DNA from: Onchidella celtica
Lineage: Eukaryota > Mollusca > Gastropoda > Systellommatophora > Onchidiidae
Reading direction: 5' to 3'
Length of the DNA stretch: 64,000 nucleotides
Assembly (NCBI GenBank): GCA_963931925.1
Contig: OZ007582.1
Coordinates: forward strand, 37,659,617 to 37,723,616
The notes under the pieces: model-generated
The model's input: only the letters and a program-made list of their open reading frames with translations
The model's database searches: none
What the model was told of the DNA's origin: nothing
Translations under genes and position numbers: made by a program
Shown here: positions 11,568 through 23,680 of the stretch, piece by piece
Numbering within the stretch: position 1 is the stretch's first letter
Layout: every line of letters starts with the position of its first letter

Positions 11568-11767
11568 CAGTGGCGGATTTACTATGAAACTAATGAAGCT
11601 TAATTTAAGCGTCAGGGTCCCTAATCCCGGAGGAGCCACGAAGAAACTTTTTAATGAGTGAAGTTTGGATGTTGCTCTATTATTGTTGCTGCATGGTTGC
11701 GAAGGGGTCCAATAACAGTTCAAGCTTCAGGGTAAAAAAAAAAAAAAAAGAAGTAGGTCCGCCTCTA
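11568..11767. mobile_element. Possible hAT-like MITE (CAGTGGCGGA ends)
   Basis: The left end CAGTGGCGGATTTAC and the right end GTAGGTCCGCCTCTA are imperfect inverted repeats (about 12 of 15). CAGTGGCG-type ends are common among hAT MITEs. I found no convincing target-site duplication, so this stays tentative. Confidence 0.4.
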
Positions 11768-12413
11768 TATGTAGCAATTTTGAAGTGCCCCAAAAAGTGG
11801 TTTTAGAAAGTCGGGTGGGTTTCGTACCTTTAACATGAACTTTTATGTTCAATCCCTAGTAGACAATATAATAATGTATCCACTATTTTGGCTCGGGAGT
11901 AAGGGCTCTAGCCTGCTTAATTGTTGTCACAGATTCACAAATATAGTACGTGCTCTATCCGGGAGTTCAGAGAGCTTGACCGTGTTGTTTGTTTTTAATG
12001 TTGTGTGGCAGTTTCCGTCGATTGATCTGATTTTGAGACTGGACAGCGATTGTAGTGCCAGGGGCAAAAAGTTCGGTAAGGTTAGACAACAATGACAAAA
12101 AGAAAATGGGACTTAATTTGGTACCTCCACTCCCAAAACAACAACAAAAATACATGTAGCCCGAAAGAAAAACGTACGGGCCTACACACACAATATAGAA
12201 ACACAATTGGGTTACTTAATGGGCCTTAAAATAATACAATATTAACAGCGTTAGTTCATGAGGCTAATAGCAATTTATTCACTTTCTCGCGCGTAGTCTG
12301 AGGCCTATATAACACTTCCGCGTCTAAATGTTTAGGTATTTTAGGTCTTTATTTTTGGAGATTCGCTGCTCTTGGCATTGACATTTTACTTTTCTTGCCA
12401 ATGTTTTTGTGGT

Positions 12414-12698
12414 TCGTTTTTTTTTTTAATTTTTGTTCAAACTTGTGCTCTGGCAACAATTGTTAGGTCTGCTCTTCTGGATTTCCAACTGCCAAGACAT
12501 CTTTAACGTGCGCAACGTGCACAAGGGCCCTCCGAGTTTTTCGGCCTTATCCGAGAAGACTAGATGCTCGGCCCACCTACCATATCAGGGACAGCAATTT
12601 TTCCCCCCAAATTCCAACATACCTGCACCAACCGGGCATCAAACCCCGTACCTTCGGCATGAGAGGCGGGCACCTTATCCCTGGATCAATGTGTTCCT
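12414..12698 (-). mobile_element. tRNA-derived SINE, copy 1
   Basis: On the minus strand it reads in the same order as the copies at 27564, 55171 and 60531: a tRNA-like head (GGGATAAGGTGCCCGCCTCTC, GGTTTGATGCCC), then GGTTGGTGCAGG and GTTGGAA, ACTCGGAGGGCCCTTGTGC, GTTAAAGATG, and a terminal A-rich run. The head is diverged from the A/B box consensus, so this is an older copy. Target duplications were not resolved. Confidence 0.75.
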
Positions 12699-13174
12699 CT
12701 AATATAAGTGTTTTGTGGGAATCAGCCCGTGACAATCTGGCCAGTCCGCCGCTGATCATTCAGTTAAATGACAAATGTGAAAAAGCCCACTATAATTTTA
12801 ATCTTGGTTCTGCTGCACTGGGTCGGTTGAAACAGCTCTCTGCATTCAAGTATCAAGAGGGTGCCTGCCTTAATTGTGCCTTAAGGCAGGGTTTTCCAGG
12901 AAAACTGTACCGTGGGTCACAGCGAGACTGAAATTTCCGAGAAAAGAACTAAAATTCCGCACTACATGTAGTTCACATAACAGTCAAGCTACAATTATCC
13001 CCGCTGTATCAACCTTGGTCTGTTTCGCCCCTAATGTTGGTGGGATTCGTGCACGTTTCTGTGCTACCGACGAAGGATAACACTGCACAATAGGAATTTA
13101 CTTTTAATTTCTTCAGAACGGTTGAATTCTTTGGCTTCTAGGCCCGGGGACCTCGGCCTAAGGGAGGTATCATT

Positions 13175-13482
13175 AAGCCCGGTCAGACACAGTCAGATGC
13201 TGGCAGACCAGAAGTGCACACCATAATGTCCTATATTTTCTTAGTAAATCCAGAAAGGCCCTAGCATACTAAGCCCGGTCAGACAGTCAGCTGCTGGCAG
13301 ATCAGAAATGAACACCATAATTTCCCATATTTTCTTAGTAAATCCGGGAAGACTCTGGAATACTAAGCTGGGCACGGCCAAACACAGTAGTGGTGCAGCT
13401 TCTGCCATAATTTCTTGGGTGTACATTTTGCTGGCAGCATTTATTATCATACTGATTGGGTCTGTCTGGGCTTAGTATGCTA
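13175..13482. repeat. 96-bp tandem duplication with an inverted fragment
   Basis: Two 96-bp units start at 13175 and 13271 (AAGCCCGGTCAGACA, then TATTTTCTTAGTAAATCC). A partial third begins near 13365. The start of the unit recurs inverted at about 13457-13482 (TGTCTGGGCTTAGTATGCT). It is probably part of an unclassified repeat. Confidence 0.65.
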
Positions 13483-14494
13483 CCTCACAAATGCTATTAG
13501 TGTTGGCCCCCAAGTTCCTTACAACAAATTTTAATTTTTTTGAACAATTAAGTTTTAAAACTGAATGTATAGTCAGTCAGCCCACCAAAGTAAGGATTCT
13601 AAATAACATAACACATTAAATAAGATATTATTCCAAACTGACGAAAAAAAGTTCTCTAGGATTTGAATAACAAGTCAAACAAGAAAACAACAACAAAAAA
13701 CACATGTACAAACAAATGAACAGAAATAACATCTGACACATTCATTATTTTATTATTATTAAGAATGTTTATTCCTTCAGTGATGTTTGTGGCATTTGCA
13801 GAAATAAAAGTAATCATTATAAATCATAATCATTGTGTGTCGCATTACTTCAATCTATGTATTGTACTCCAATTAGGACCCCAAAAAATCTCAAGATATG
13901 AAAACAAAATAAAAACTCTGTTTCAACACTAAAAGTAAAAAAGGAAAAAAAAAGAGCCAGCAAAAAAAACAAAAAACTGGTAAATAAAGGTGGACTGGCT
14001 TAAAATATGTCTCATTTTGTCCAGCTCTGACATTGAAAACAATTGAAATCAACAGGACTCAATTTTCACGAGCCAGTTTTTTAAGTTGCCCGTTGTAAAT
14101 TATTATTTCAAGAGCAGTCAACATGATATCGTTGGGTATTTTCCATATTGTTGTATGTGCATTTTTTCCCTTTTCGAGAAAATGAGGATTGAAAGTCCGA
14201 AGTGTTGTGTAAAATCAAGGCCAAAAACACACATCTCAGAAAGTTTTTAACCGATTGGAATGACACTTAAACATAATAAAATGAAGAGTGAGAGAACTAC
14301 TTTTATGACAAAACCTCAATATTGACAAAACGTCACATACAACCATATGGCAAATACCTCTCGACATATTTACATAGAACTTCTTCATCACACCTGACAC
14401 GGATAGCTTTCCTGACAAAATGACGTCACAATGCATAAAACAACACTGTATACAAACATTTTGTGCTCAGATGAGTTTTGATGAAAACACAGCT
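13483..14494. other. No gene recognised
   Basis: AT-rich sequence with A-runs. No coding segment or repeat boundary is evident. Confidence 0.5.
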
Positions 14495-15409
14495 AGGGTT
14501 CCCACAGGACCTTCAAAGTCAAACTTGAAGACTTTTAACCCTCTGGTGCCCAGCATGTCTGAAACATGACACCAGAGCTAAATGTTCTGGAACTGGAAGA
14601 TTTCTTAATTTATCAAGAAAATAAATGATTTTCTGTGATAAATATTTATACATGTATTTCCGCATTCATTTGACCATTTTGAATTAGTCTGGCGAGATTC
14701 AGAATTAATATGTCGGCCTATGTGAATATATGTCTGGGCATTAGAGGGTTAAGTATTTAATTTTTCTTACCAAAATTAAGGACTTTTTTAAAGGGCCTTT
14801 GAACACTTTCCAACTAGCAACCCTACAGACATCCTGATGTGTACAACTTGATGTCAAGGTTGCAAATAATTATATAGAAATGACATCGTTCTTATGTAAG
14901 ATCTACTGCATGACATCATGCCAACATTGGTTTGATGTAGGAAATCTGCCCTTATGGTAATCCTATCAACATTATGGACATCTACATCACATTACTGTAG
15001 ACATACCGGCTGGGTCTTTTTAAACTAGTTTACAAAGGTTCTAGGATGTCCTGTTTCAAGTACCTGCAATAAAATAACGTATTGTGAAACTTGCCAGCCA
15101 CAACCTAACAAAGAAAGTTAGGATGGTCTGGGATTTTAAAAACCTGTCAGGGACTTTGGACAAATTAAAAAAAATAAGGTCTTCCGTGGGCTTTTGGACA
15201 AATTTTTAAAATTTAGGATTTTTAAAGGATCTTTTGACAAAGTTTTAAACTGAGGACTTTTAAGGATCTTTTGACAAATTTTGAAAATCATAGGGACCTT
15301 TTTAATAATCTTTGGACAAAGTTTGAAAATTGAGGGCTTATTAAGGCCATAAACTCAGATTTGAGAAAATTAAAAACTTTGTCGACTTTTAAGGACCTGT
15401 GGGAACCCT
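14495..15409. mobile_element. Inverted-repeat element with AGGGTTCCCACAGG ends
   Basis: The ends AGGGTTCCCACAGGACCTT (14495) and AAGGACCTGTGGGAACCCT (ending 15409) are inverted repeats with one difference. The right half holds several degenerate units of roughly 40-60 bp with TTTTGACAAA and GGACTTTTAAGGA phrases. A 218-bp TTAA-type MITE (14535-14752) is inserted 40 bp from the left end. No coding capacity. Superfamily not assigned. Confidence 0.7.
14535..14752. mobile_element. piggyBac-type MITE (TTAACCCTCT), copy 1
   Basis: It is bounded by TTAA at both ends, with TIRs CCCTCTGGTGCCC and GGGCATTAGAGGG. The TTAA target and CCCT termini are the signature of piggyBac-type transposition. It is homologous along its length to 22022-22225, sharing AATTTATCAA and TGATTTTCTGTGAT-like phrases. 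It is nested in the element at 14495-15409. Confidence 0.8.
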
Positions 15410-16222
15410 GTGAAAGTAAAATATAAAAGAAAAAAGAACACATTCAGTTTACATGCAGTTCCCTTAGGCATTTCTCTGCCAAACAACAACAACGAAAAAC
15501 AGGACATGAAGCAAAAGGGAAGAGGCCCCGGTCCATTTCTCAGGATGTTTCATTCATACAGTATTTCTTATATTAAAAAAAAATTCTTCTCTCTTTCCTA
15601 CAAGCCCTTGCCAAGCTGGTAATAGGCCAAGACAAGATGGGAAACACAGCCCCGCTCCTCCAATTTCAAACTGCTCATTAAGTATTTTTGTAATTAGTGC
15701 TAAATATGCATTCATTTATCTATATTTCATCTGTACTATTAGACTTTTCTGAATCTTTTTTATAATATAGAAATATTGTGCTAAAAAGAGTACTCTCTCT
15801 ACTCTTGTTGTAATATAAATATTCTTTTATCAAAGGGTTCCCCAGGGAGAGTAATTCCCTTCAAAATCGTAGACCCCTGCCTCCTCCCCCCCCCCCCCCC
15901 CCCCCGTTTATCTTGTTAAATATAGACGTGTAAAAAAGAATAAAGAAACAGACAGAAAGACAAAACCTGTAGGTATATTCAAAAACAAACACAAATTCCT
16001 TACTGACAGAAGCTAAAACTGCATCTACCAATAGAAAGGCATCTGACCAAGTTTCAAATTTCACAGTAGAAATGTTGACAGATTACCCAGTAATCACATA
16101 TTAAGAAAGGAATTTCTACATTATGTACCATTGCTAACCCTAAAAATGACTCCTCATAACTGCAACAAACAGGAGACTTTTGTCTTCATGAACCGTCTTA
16201 AATAATATATAACATTATATTT
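15410..16222. other. No gene recognised
   Basis: AT-rich; contains a homopolymer C-run at about 15886-15905. Nothing coding is supported. Confidence 0.5.
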
Positions 16223-16743
16223 CAGGGCTGGCCGAACTTGTTTACTATAAGAGCCACAAACAATTAACTTAACATGTTCGAGAGTCACAAGATATGAACA
16301 AAATTTACACACACGTTTTGCTGTTACAAACATATTCTGTTTAAAAAAAATTGTACAAATTATACATGTATGCAACGATATACATATAGTTACTCATGTA
16401 TGCATTGTTTAAACTATTAATTTGTACTAGTTTCAGTAATCGCAACGTCCATATAATAACGCAAATGTTTTCAAAATTGTGACTGACGATTGTTTTAACT
16501 ATGTGTACTGAACATACATGTATTCAACACGGTAATGAACTGCGGGAACATCTAAGAAAAACATGAAATTTTGCATTTCAGTCAAAAAAAAAATTAGACT
16601 GCCAAAAATAAAAAAAGGGGGAAAAAAAAGAAGATATTTTTAATGGTATTTGTTCATTAACCAACATATTTCCACGAGCGCGGCTGCATATTGAAGGTCA
16701 AAGATGCGCATGTGGCTCTTGAGCCGTGGTTTGGCCACCCCTG
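16223..16743. mobile_element. hAT-type non-autonomous element (CAGGGSTGGCC ends)
   Basis: The left end reads CAGGGCTGGCCGAAC with AGAGCCACA further in. The right end reads TGTGGCTCTTGAGCC then GTTTGGCCACCCCTG. The CAGGGGTGGCCAAAC ... GAGCCACA pattern is typical of a widespread hAT MITE group. The 6-bp repeat ATATTT abuts both ends (16217-16222 and 16744-16749). No coding frame. Confidence 0.8.
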
Positions 16744-17477
16744 ATATTTGATGGTTGATGTGCCAGAATTGGTTTTACCACAAAACAGAATGAAGAAAAT
16801 AACAGCACTTAATAGCATCCTTAAAAACAAGAGTTCTTTCAGTTTGCAACTTTTATTTGCTATTTAATATACATCACAATATCCCAAAGAACACTGAAAA
16901 TTTGTCATACCTGGCATGATAATACAAACTCTTGCCAGATTTACCAGTCCATTTCACCCAAAAATATATATTTGGATCCAGGTTAAATGGGTGAAAATAT
17001 GAAAATAGAGACTGTTACAACAAAATGAAGAGAAAAAAAGTAGTGACTAAAAGATGGAAAGTCTTGATAATTTTTTTCTCCCTCTAATTTTGTATCAGTT
17101 CAAATAACCCAATATCTGACTAGAAATAGTGCAAATGAAGTCAAAATGTTTTAAAAATTAATCTCAGGACAGTTTAGATAAAGATGTCAAAGTGAATTTT
17201 TTTTTGTTTTGGTCTGTTGTTTGGCCTGAGATGGAAAAATAACGTTCTCATAATCCTTGAAGTACAAAACCTAGCCAAGTAGATTTAGATCTTTATTCAG
17301 TCAATAGAAACTAGAGCTTTGATGGATAAATGGAAAGAGTTTATGGAACTATGGGTAAACTAGCTGGCTGCTGGTACTTATGATGGTGTTTGATACCCAC
17401 CTGTATACATTACATTTCAAATACAGCTTATTGAACAATAGAATGTTTTGTGCAAAATTCTGACAAATGACAGTTTG

Positions 17478-17647
17478 AAAATCAAATGGTATGAAGTGCA
17501 AAATTCATGCCTTGGCTGGAAAATCAAATTGTACACAGTGCAAAATTTGTACCTGGGCTGGAAAATCAGATGGTAGGAAGTGCAAAATTTGTACTTTTGG
17601 TTGGAAAATCAAATGGTACAAAGTGCAAACTTCAACCTTTGGTTAAA
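17478..17647. repeat. 42-bp minisatellite, 4 copies
   Basis: Four units start at 17478, 17520, 17562 and 17605, each with AAAATCA-ATGGTA, AGTGCAAA and GGTTGG/GGCTGG motifs. Copies differ by about 15-20%. Confidence 0.85.
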
Positions 17648-18696
17648 AAAAAAACAACATGGTCAAGCATCTCTTGTTTTGCAATGTCATTCTCATGTTC
17701 TGCATATTTTTAACACTTAAGTGCTTTCAATTTTCAACACTTTTGAGGCAGAGGATTCAGTTTGATATCACAAACTTTCTCAAATGCCACAGATCGCTAA
17801 CTGGGTCAAACACTACATAGTACATTTTTGTTATCTAACTCTCAAATTGCCACCAATTCACAACAGTAAATACTTTAACAATACTGTATAATTCAATAAA
17901 TGTTAATAATTTCCGTTTCCTGAATTACAAACAACAGTCTCAAATGCATCACTTTATGACGGATTTTGCAGGATGTATGTTCAGACAATAGCAGGAGAAA
18001 TTCTCTGAAACTGTTGTATGTACATGTACGGGATATGAGTATTACTTTGACAATTCTGTGTATTTCATCATATAAATTTCAATAAATAATTATGTACGCC
18101 CCATGTTGTGGCAAATTAAGAACGATAAGCTTTAATTACACCACTTATCTGATTTTGCCACATATGTGAAATTTTCCAGACAATGGCAGTAGACATTCTA
18201 TGAAACCGTAACAATTTCAATATAACTATTCCATTCTTCAATAACCAAATACAACATATCCCATGTTGTCATGGTCATAACACAAGTGCCTGAGTCATTT
18301 TAAAATATTTTTAAGGTAGGGCCTAACATCCCAGAAAAAATAAGGTTAGTTTGTTTTGTTTCCTGAAACGCAGGAAGTTTTGTATCGAGCCTTCAAAGTC
18401 TGAATTTTGACATGAAGCCACTTTTGTGCAAGTCACAAGATTTACAAGGCAATGATACTTTTTCACGCTTTCTGAAAATGTAAAAATGACCTAGGCAAAT
18501 GTGTTATGACAGTGGCGATGTCAGTTCAAACACACCATCTTGACCAACTGCAGATACATTGCAAGTCCATTCCTCTGCATTACAAAAGACATTGCTGTAT
18601 TTTGTTTTGTCTTTGCTCAACTGCATTTGCAACAGAATGCTAGACCAGGCAAAACTCAAACAGAAAGACTAAGACTGCAGTGTATTCATATTATAT
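17648..18696. other. No gene recognised
   Basis: AT-rich, no supported exon or repeat. Confidence 0.5.
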
Positions 18697-18955
18697 ATAT
18701 CGATGGTGAAACTCGCAAACCGTGTAAGTCCAAAAGTAGGTCAACTCTGGTTTCTTGCTAAATGGCACCACATGACAATTGTGCACCATCTACATCAATA
18801 TTCTGTGATAAAACACCAATAGAAACCTTTGTTTTAGTCATGTGTTTACTTGAGTGGTTCTCAGACTGCATTTGAACAGCAAAATAGTTTTTTGCCATTT
18901 TCTCAAAACAATGGAATTTAGAGTTACATGGTTTGCGAGTTTCACCGTCGATATT
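18697..18955. mobile_element. Foldback MITE (GGTGAAACTCGCAAACC arms)
   Basis: Inverted arms of about 36 bp: TCGATGGTGAAACTCGCAAA on the left and TTTGCGAGTTTCACCGTCGA on the right, about 85% matching. The 190-bp centre has no coding content. It is read as a small inverted-repeat element; no second copy was found in this window. Confidence 0.6.
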
Positions 18956-20321
18956 CATTTTCATAAAACTTTTCGAACTTTCAGAGCAATCCCATTGCAT
19001 TTTTTTAAGTTTGAAAGACATTGACATTTTATTTCTGGATGATTTTAAAATAACTGCATGAAATTTTATTTTCTACTAGGACTACCTGGCATAAATCTGT
19101 GCTACCCCCTGCCCCATAATTAAATATTGTCATGCGAGCTACCCCATCACCTTCACCCCATTCTGCATGCCCCTACTCCTTTTGTCTGTGTCTGTCAGGT
19201 AGCTGATGAAAAAAGTACACACAGGCCTAGCGTTAACAGTTCACGACTGTGTGTATGATGGCATGCCCACTCAGTGTAGACCTCTCTCAATTCAAAACAA
19301 CTGCAGGTGTCAGTGATGTCATCATGACGTGAAAAAAAAGGATCGGAGGTACACGAAGCAGACAGACTCAAAAAAAAATAAAAAAATATATAATTCTCGA
19401 CCATATTAAAACTCTAAATCTATAGAAAAAACCTTTCTGCAGGTTGAAAGGATGGGATCTTCAAAATTTCAAACAAACTCCAGCTGTATGAGCGGTGGTA
19501 AGCCTTGTTAAAAATTGTGTGAGTTTTTTTAATAAGGTTCCTCAAGCGTCTGATAAATGATTAAGACTGATTCATACACTGCAGATAAGTTCCTACCTTC
19601 CTCGAATGAAATGGTCATTCATAAAGTATATTATATGCTAGGAGCAGGGGTTGGCCCCTGGTGTATGACAAACGTTACAAAGCGGGAGAGGGGTGGGGGA
19701 ATCTGGGAAACAAACATACATGTTTCAGTTATAGTTGTGAATGAAAAAGTGTGGGGTTTAATTTGTTATTTTTTTCAACAAAGCAAGTTGTAAGATTATA
19801 ATGTAACAATTGTGTTTTTAATGAAACATTCAAATAGTCTATGCAAAAAGTCACATGAATTTTAACAATATGAAAGTCTTGTCACACAGACATTCACCAT
19901 ATTTATGGTTGGATGCTCAGTCACGGGGGGAAGAAAGGATTGCCCATGGCCTATGACAAGTGTACAGGTCGGAAGGGGGACAGCTAAAATCAAGCACACA
20001 CACACGTTATGAATGGTCCTTAACAGAGTCATCAATCATCAACATGATATGAACAAGAGGAAAAAGGAAAAAAAAAAAAAACAGCAGAAAAATGCAAAAT
20101 GTACTTGTTTATTCAGGGATGATATGAACATACAAAAAGACACATTGACAAAACAGGGAAAACCCACCCCCAATAGTTGTGAAATAAGTCACGGGTAAAA
20201 GTTCATTAATATGAATCTGTTCAGTGTCTACTCTTTTTAGCAAACTTCAATTCTGGGGCCTTGAGAAAGCTTTCTGGTAATGCCGTTACGATTCTGAGTC
20301 CAACAAACAGTGGCAATAAGA
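18956..20321. other. No gene recognised
   Basis: AT-rich with purine runs. Two loosely similar stretches (about 19640-19790 and 19915-20110) share TGTATGACAAACG/CCTATGACAAGTG-like phrases and may be a diverged duplication. Confidence 0.4.
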
Positions 20322-20689
20322 TTAACCTTTTCACATCACCCCGCAACCTGTCGGCTGCAGGCAGTTTTACAACCTATCGATACACCGGTTGCCTGCGAGG
20401 TGCAGCCACTCACACACCTGTTCGTGGCCCCCCACACCATCTGGGATATCATGCCGGTTCATACCATTTACTGTTTCTGTATTTTGTGTTTGTAAACATG
20501 CAGTTGTCATTATTCTTCTCTGAATAAACTTTCCAATGATATCAAATATACTCTAGCTTTATCAGAAGATTTTATTTGAAGTTTCAAAAACGCCCCCAAA
20601 ATAGTGCACAGACAGGCAGTAGCCACTGTAAAGAAGGAACATACAGTGGGCATGCCAAAGCTGTGTTCCCCGCGATGTGAAAAGGTTAA
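20322..20689. mobile_element. piggyBac-type MITE (TTAACCTTTTCACATC)
   Basis: TTAA lies at both borders, with TIRs CCTTTTCACATCACCCCGC on the left and GCGATGTGAAAAGG on the right. After TTAA the first 12 bp match perfectly. At 368 bp it is non-coding and somewhat GC-richer than its flanks. Confidence 0.8.
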
Positions 20690-21039
20690 GAGAAGAATGC
20701 TTTTAGTTTGTTAAGTTCAAGTCACCCAAAAAAGATTCTCCAAAGAAAGAATTCGTTTCTTGGTTTTTGTTTTCTTCATAATAACTTCAGACTTCAAACA
20801 AAATATTTGACCAAAAATTTGTTCAAGTTTGAAAAATAACTACAAGCTATTGACAAAAGAGATTATACATGTACTACCAAATTCCATGCTGCCTAAATTT
20901 TGACCAAAAAACTCAATAATGGGTCTTTCACCATTCGTTATCATCATTCATGCTTACGGATGGCCTGCTCAGATGTTTTAATGTACACCAATTTTTTCAG
21001 TCTCTAATGTGAAGAGTCCCAAACTTGTTTAAAGAAACA

Positions 21040-21505
21040 TGGAAACCCGCAGTACTGCTTTATTCTATCTCCACTTAGACAGATGGGCCCAGCACTGTTT
21101 TATTCTATCTGCACTTTGATTGAGGGTTCAGTACTGTTTTATTCTACCTTCACTTTGACTGATCGATCCAGTAGGCCTACTGCTTTATTCTATCTTCACT
21201 TTGACTGATTGGCCCAGCACTGCTTTGTTCTATGAGTATTTCCACTTTCCACCCAGTACTGTTTTATTCTATCTCCACTTTCCACCCAGTACTGCTTTAT
21301 TCTATCTCCACTTTCCACCCAGTACTGCTTTATTCCATCTCCACTTTGACTATTTGGCCCAGCACAGCTCCATTCTATCTCTACCTTTGACTGCTTGGCC
21401 CAGTGCTGTTTCATTCCATCTCCACTTTGACTGACTGGCCTAGTACCACCTTATTCTATCTCCACTTCCCATCCAGTACAGCTTTATTCTATCTCCACTT
21501 CTTAC
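21040..21505. repeat. Minisatellite, 36-48-bp units
   Basis: About ten degenerate units share the phrase TTTATTCTATCTCCACTTT, followed either by CCACCCAGTACTGC or by GACTGATTGGCCCAGCACTG. The units vary by indels of about 10 bp. Confidence 0.85.
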
Positions 21506-22021
21506 AAAAATTGTGATAGGGCCATTAGATGGCATAATTTAGGATTAACAAACTGTATTCTATCATTCCTGCGAAAATCGTGAAGACGTGGAAGTAGATT
21601 TTAAAATGTTTAGTAATTGTTCCAACTCTCGGTAAGTGTAAAGTTTCACTACAAAACTTTACATGCCATTTTCTCAATATGCAGCACATGTAGTTTGAGG
21701 ATGGAATAAAACGCTAATGGGGTGGTGTGATGTCTGGCTTGAAAAATTTCATGTGAAACAGTGGATTCCCACATTGATTTTCGCATCTTGGCATGGTAGG
21801 AGCACAACACATTCCAGAAGATTTATAACTGGAGTGGTGGTAGTCAATGGGATGATTGAACTAGGGGGTTGGAGGAGAGGGGGGGGGGGGGGGGGATAGG
21901 CGCATTTGTGTAGATAAAGATGTCTCGGTATGATTTGTCTTCTGATTTTCCCACAGGCTCAGATACATTATGTATAATATTGAAAACCTCTATATTGCCA
22001 GTACATTCCCATATTCAGCAA

Positions 22022-22225
22022 TTAACCCTCTTGTTAATCCGAAACACTTCACCAGAGCCAAATGTTCTTTAACTGGAACATTTCTGAATTTATCAATAAA
22101 ATAAACAATTTTCTGTGATGAATGTTTATCTTTCTGCATTCATTTGCCCATTTTAAAGTAGTTCCTTAAGGTGCAGAATTGTTATGTTGGTCAAGTGAAT
22201 ATATGTCTTGGCATTAGAGGGTTAA
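22022..22225. mobile_element. piggyBac-type MITE (TTAACCCTCT), copy 2
   Basis: TTAA flanks are present on both sides, with left end CCCTCTTGTTAATCC and right end TTGGCATTAGAGGG. The 204-bp body aligns to copy 1 at 14535-14752. Divergence is substantial, so the family is old. Confidence 0.8.
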
Positions 22226-22604
22226 AACATCGCTGCCTCAAGAGTTCAGCATTGCTGTCCTTTGAATTATTAAATAATTCCTACAAAAAAAAGATTTGAA
22301 AAGTCTTTTGTCTTTTATAATGCCTTTCATAGAGTCATATACTTTATTTTATATTATCTTTTTCCATCCTTTAAAAAAATATATAAATAAATCAGAATCC
22401 CCCTTTTGCCACTGTTTTCACACAAATGTTTCTTTATACAAAACAGTATTGTATTCTATTATATATATTCACTGGATGAATCTGACACCAAGAGATCCAG
22501 ATTACATACATATGTATAAAAAGAAAAAATAATTACTGGTATGAAGTTTCTACGCAGCATTATTAGTTCCCTGATGCACCAAAGTGTAGGTGTGCGATAC
22601 CCTC

Positions 22605-23226
22605 TTAAACCTTTCAATTCCGAAGCAGAACTGCTATGATTTTTAGGTTTTGTTACTTTTGAATTTGATCATTTCAGCAATTCCAAAAGGTACATGGGAA
22701 CGTCTAACACACTGTCATGATTTTTATAGGCCTTGATACTTTTGAATTTAATCATTTCAGCAAATTACAAAAGGTAAATGGGAATGTGTAATGTACTCTC
22801 ATGATTTTTATAGACCTTGTTACTTTTGAATTTGATCATTTCAGCAATTCCAAAAAGGTACATGGGAACGTCTAACACACTGTCATGATTTTTATAGGCC
22901 TTGATACTTTTGAATTTAATCATTTCAGCAAATTACAAAAGGTAAATGGGAATGTGTAATGTACTCTCATGATTTTTATAGACCTTGTTACTTTTGAATT
23001 TGATGATTTCAGCAATTCCAAAAGGTAAATGGGAACTTCAAACATACTGTCATGTTTTTTATAGACCTTATACTTTTGAATTCGACTATTTCGGCTATTC
23101 TGAAAGGTACATGGGAACTTCAAAAGCAAAAATGATCGAATTTCTAAGAATTGGTCATAATATAATTCACCACCGGCGAACAAAAGAGAATTTATGACAG
23201 TAAGCTGTCGGCATACAAGGGGTTAA
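22605..23226. repeat. 84-bp tandem array inside a possible TTAA-type element
   Basis: About 5.6 units start at 22654, 22737, 22821, 22905, 22989 and 23071, each with TACTTTTGAATTTRATCATT, CAAAAGGTAMATGGGAA and CATGATTTTTATAG. Odd and even units differ consistently (CGTCTAACACACTG against TGTGTAATGTACTC), so there is a higher-order repeat of about 168 bp. The outer ends TTAAACCTTTCAATTCC and the complement of TTAACCCCTTGTATGCC are weakly alike, suggesting that the array is carried by a TTAA-type element. Confidence 0.75.
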
Positions 23227-23411
23227 AATCCTGTACTAGAATAGTAAATGATGACTTTAAAAAATATGGGCTAAATGATGATGATGAAATGGAACAGTTG
23301 TAAACCCATGATACACACAAGAAATACATGTAGTTAACAGATGGCAATCAGTTTGTGATAGCACTTGAAAGACTACTGAAAACAACTGAACATTTGAAGA
23401 AGTATTACATA

Positions 23412-23680
23412 TATATCGCGGATATAGAGCAAAATTGTCGTATCTCCAGGTTTATGAATTGAGGTTCATAATGGCAACACTGTAATAATGACAAACTGCC
23501 TCTTGCAATTTTTTTGTTACTCCGCTATCTTTAACCAGTTCCAAGTTACAGAGAAGCAGCACTGTTGTATCTCCCTTCAAAATGAGATCATTGAGAGCAA
23601 TATATTGTGGTATTTCCGAGTAAGCTCCCATTATTCATAAACCTTGAGATACAACAATTTTGTTCTATGCCCGCGATATA
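23412..23680. mobile_element. Foldback MITE (TATATCGCGG arms), copy 1
   Basis: Forty-bp terminal inverted repeats match at about 35 positions (TATATCGCGGATATAGAGC on the left). A second copy in the opposite orientation lies at 54799-55064. The 269-bp element has no coding capacity; its near-palindromic ends could form a hairpin. Confidence 0.75.
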
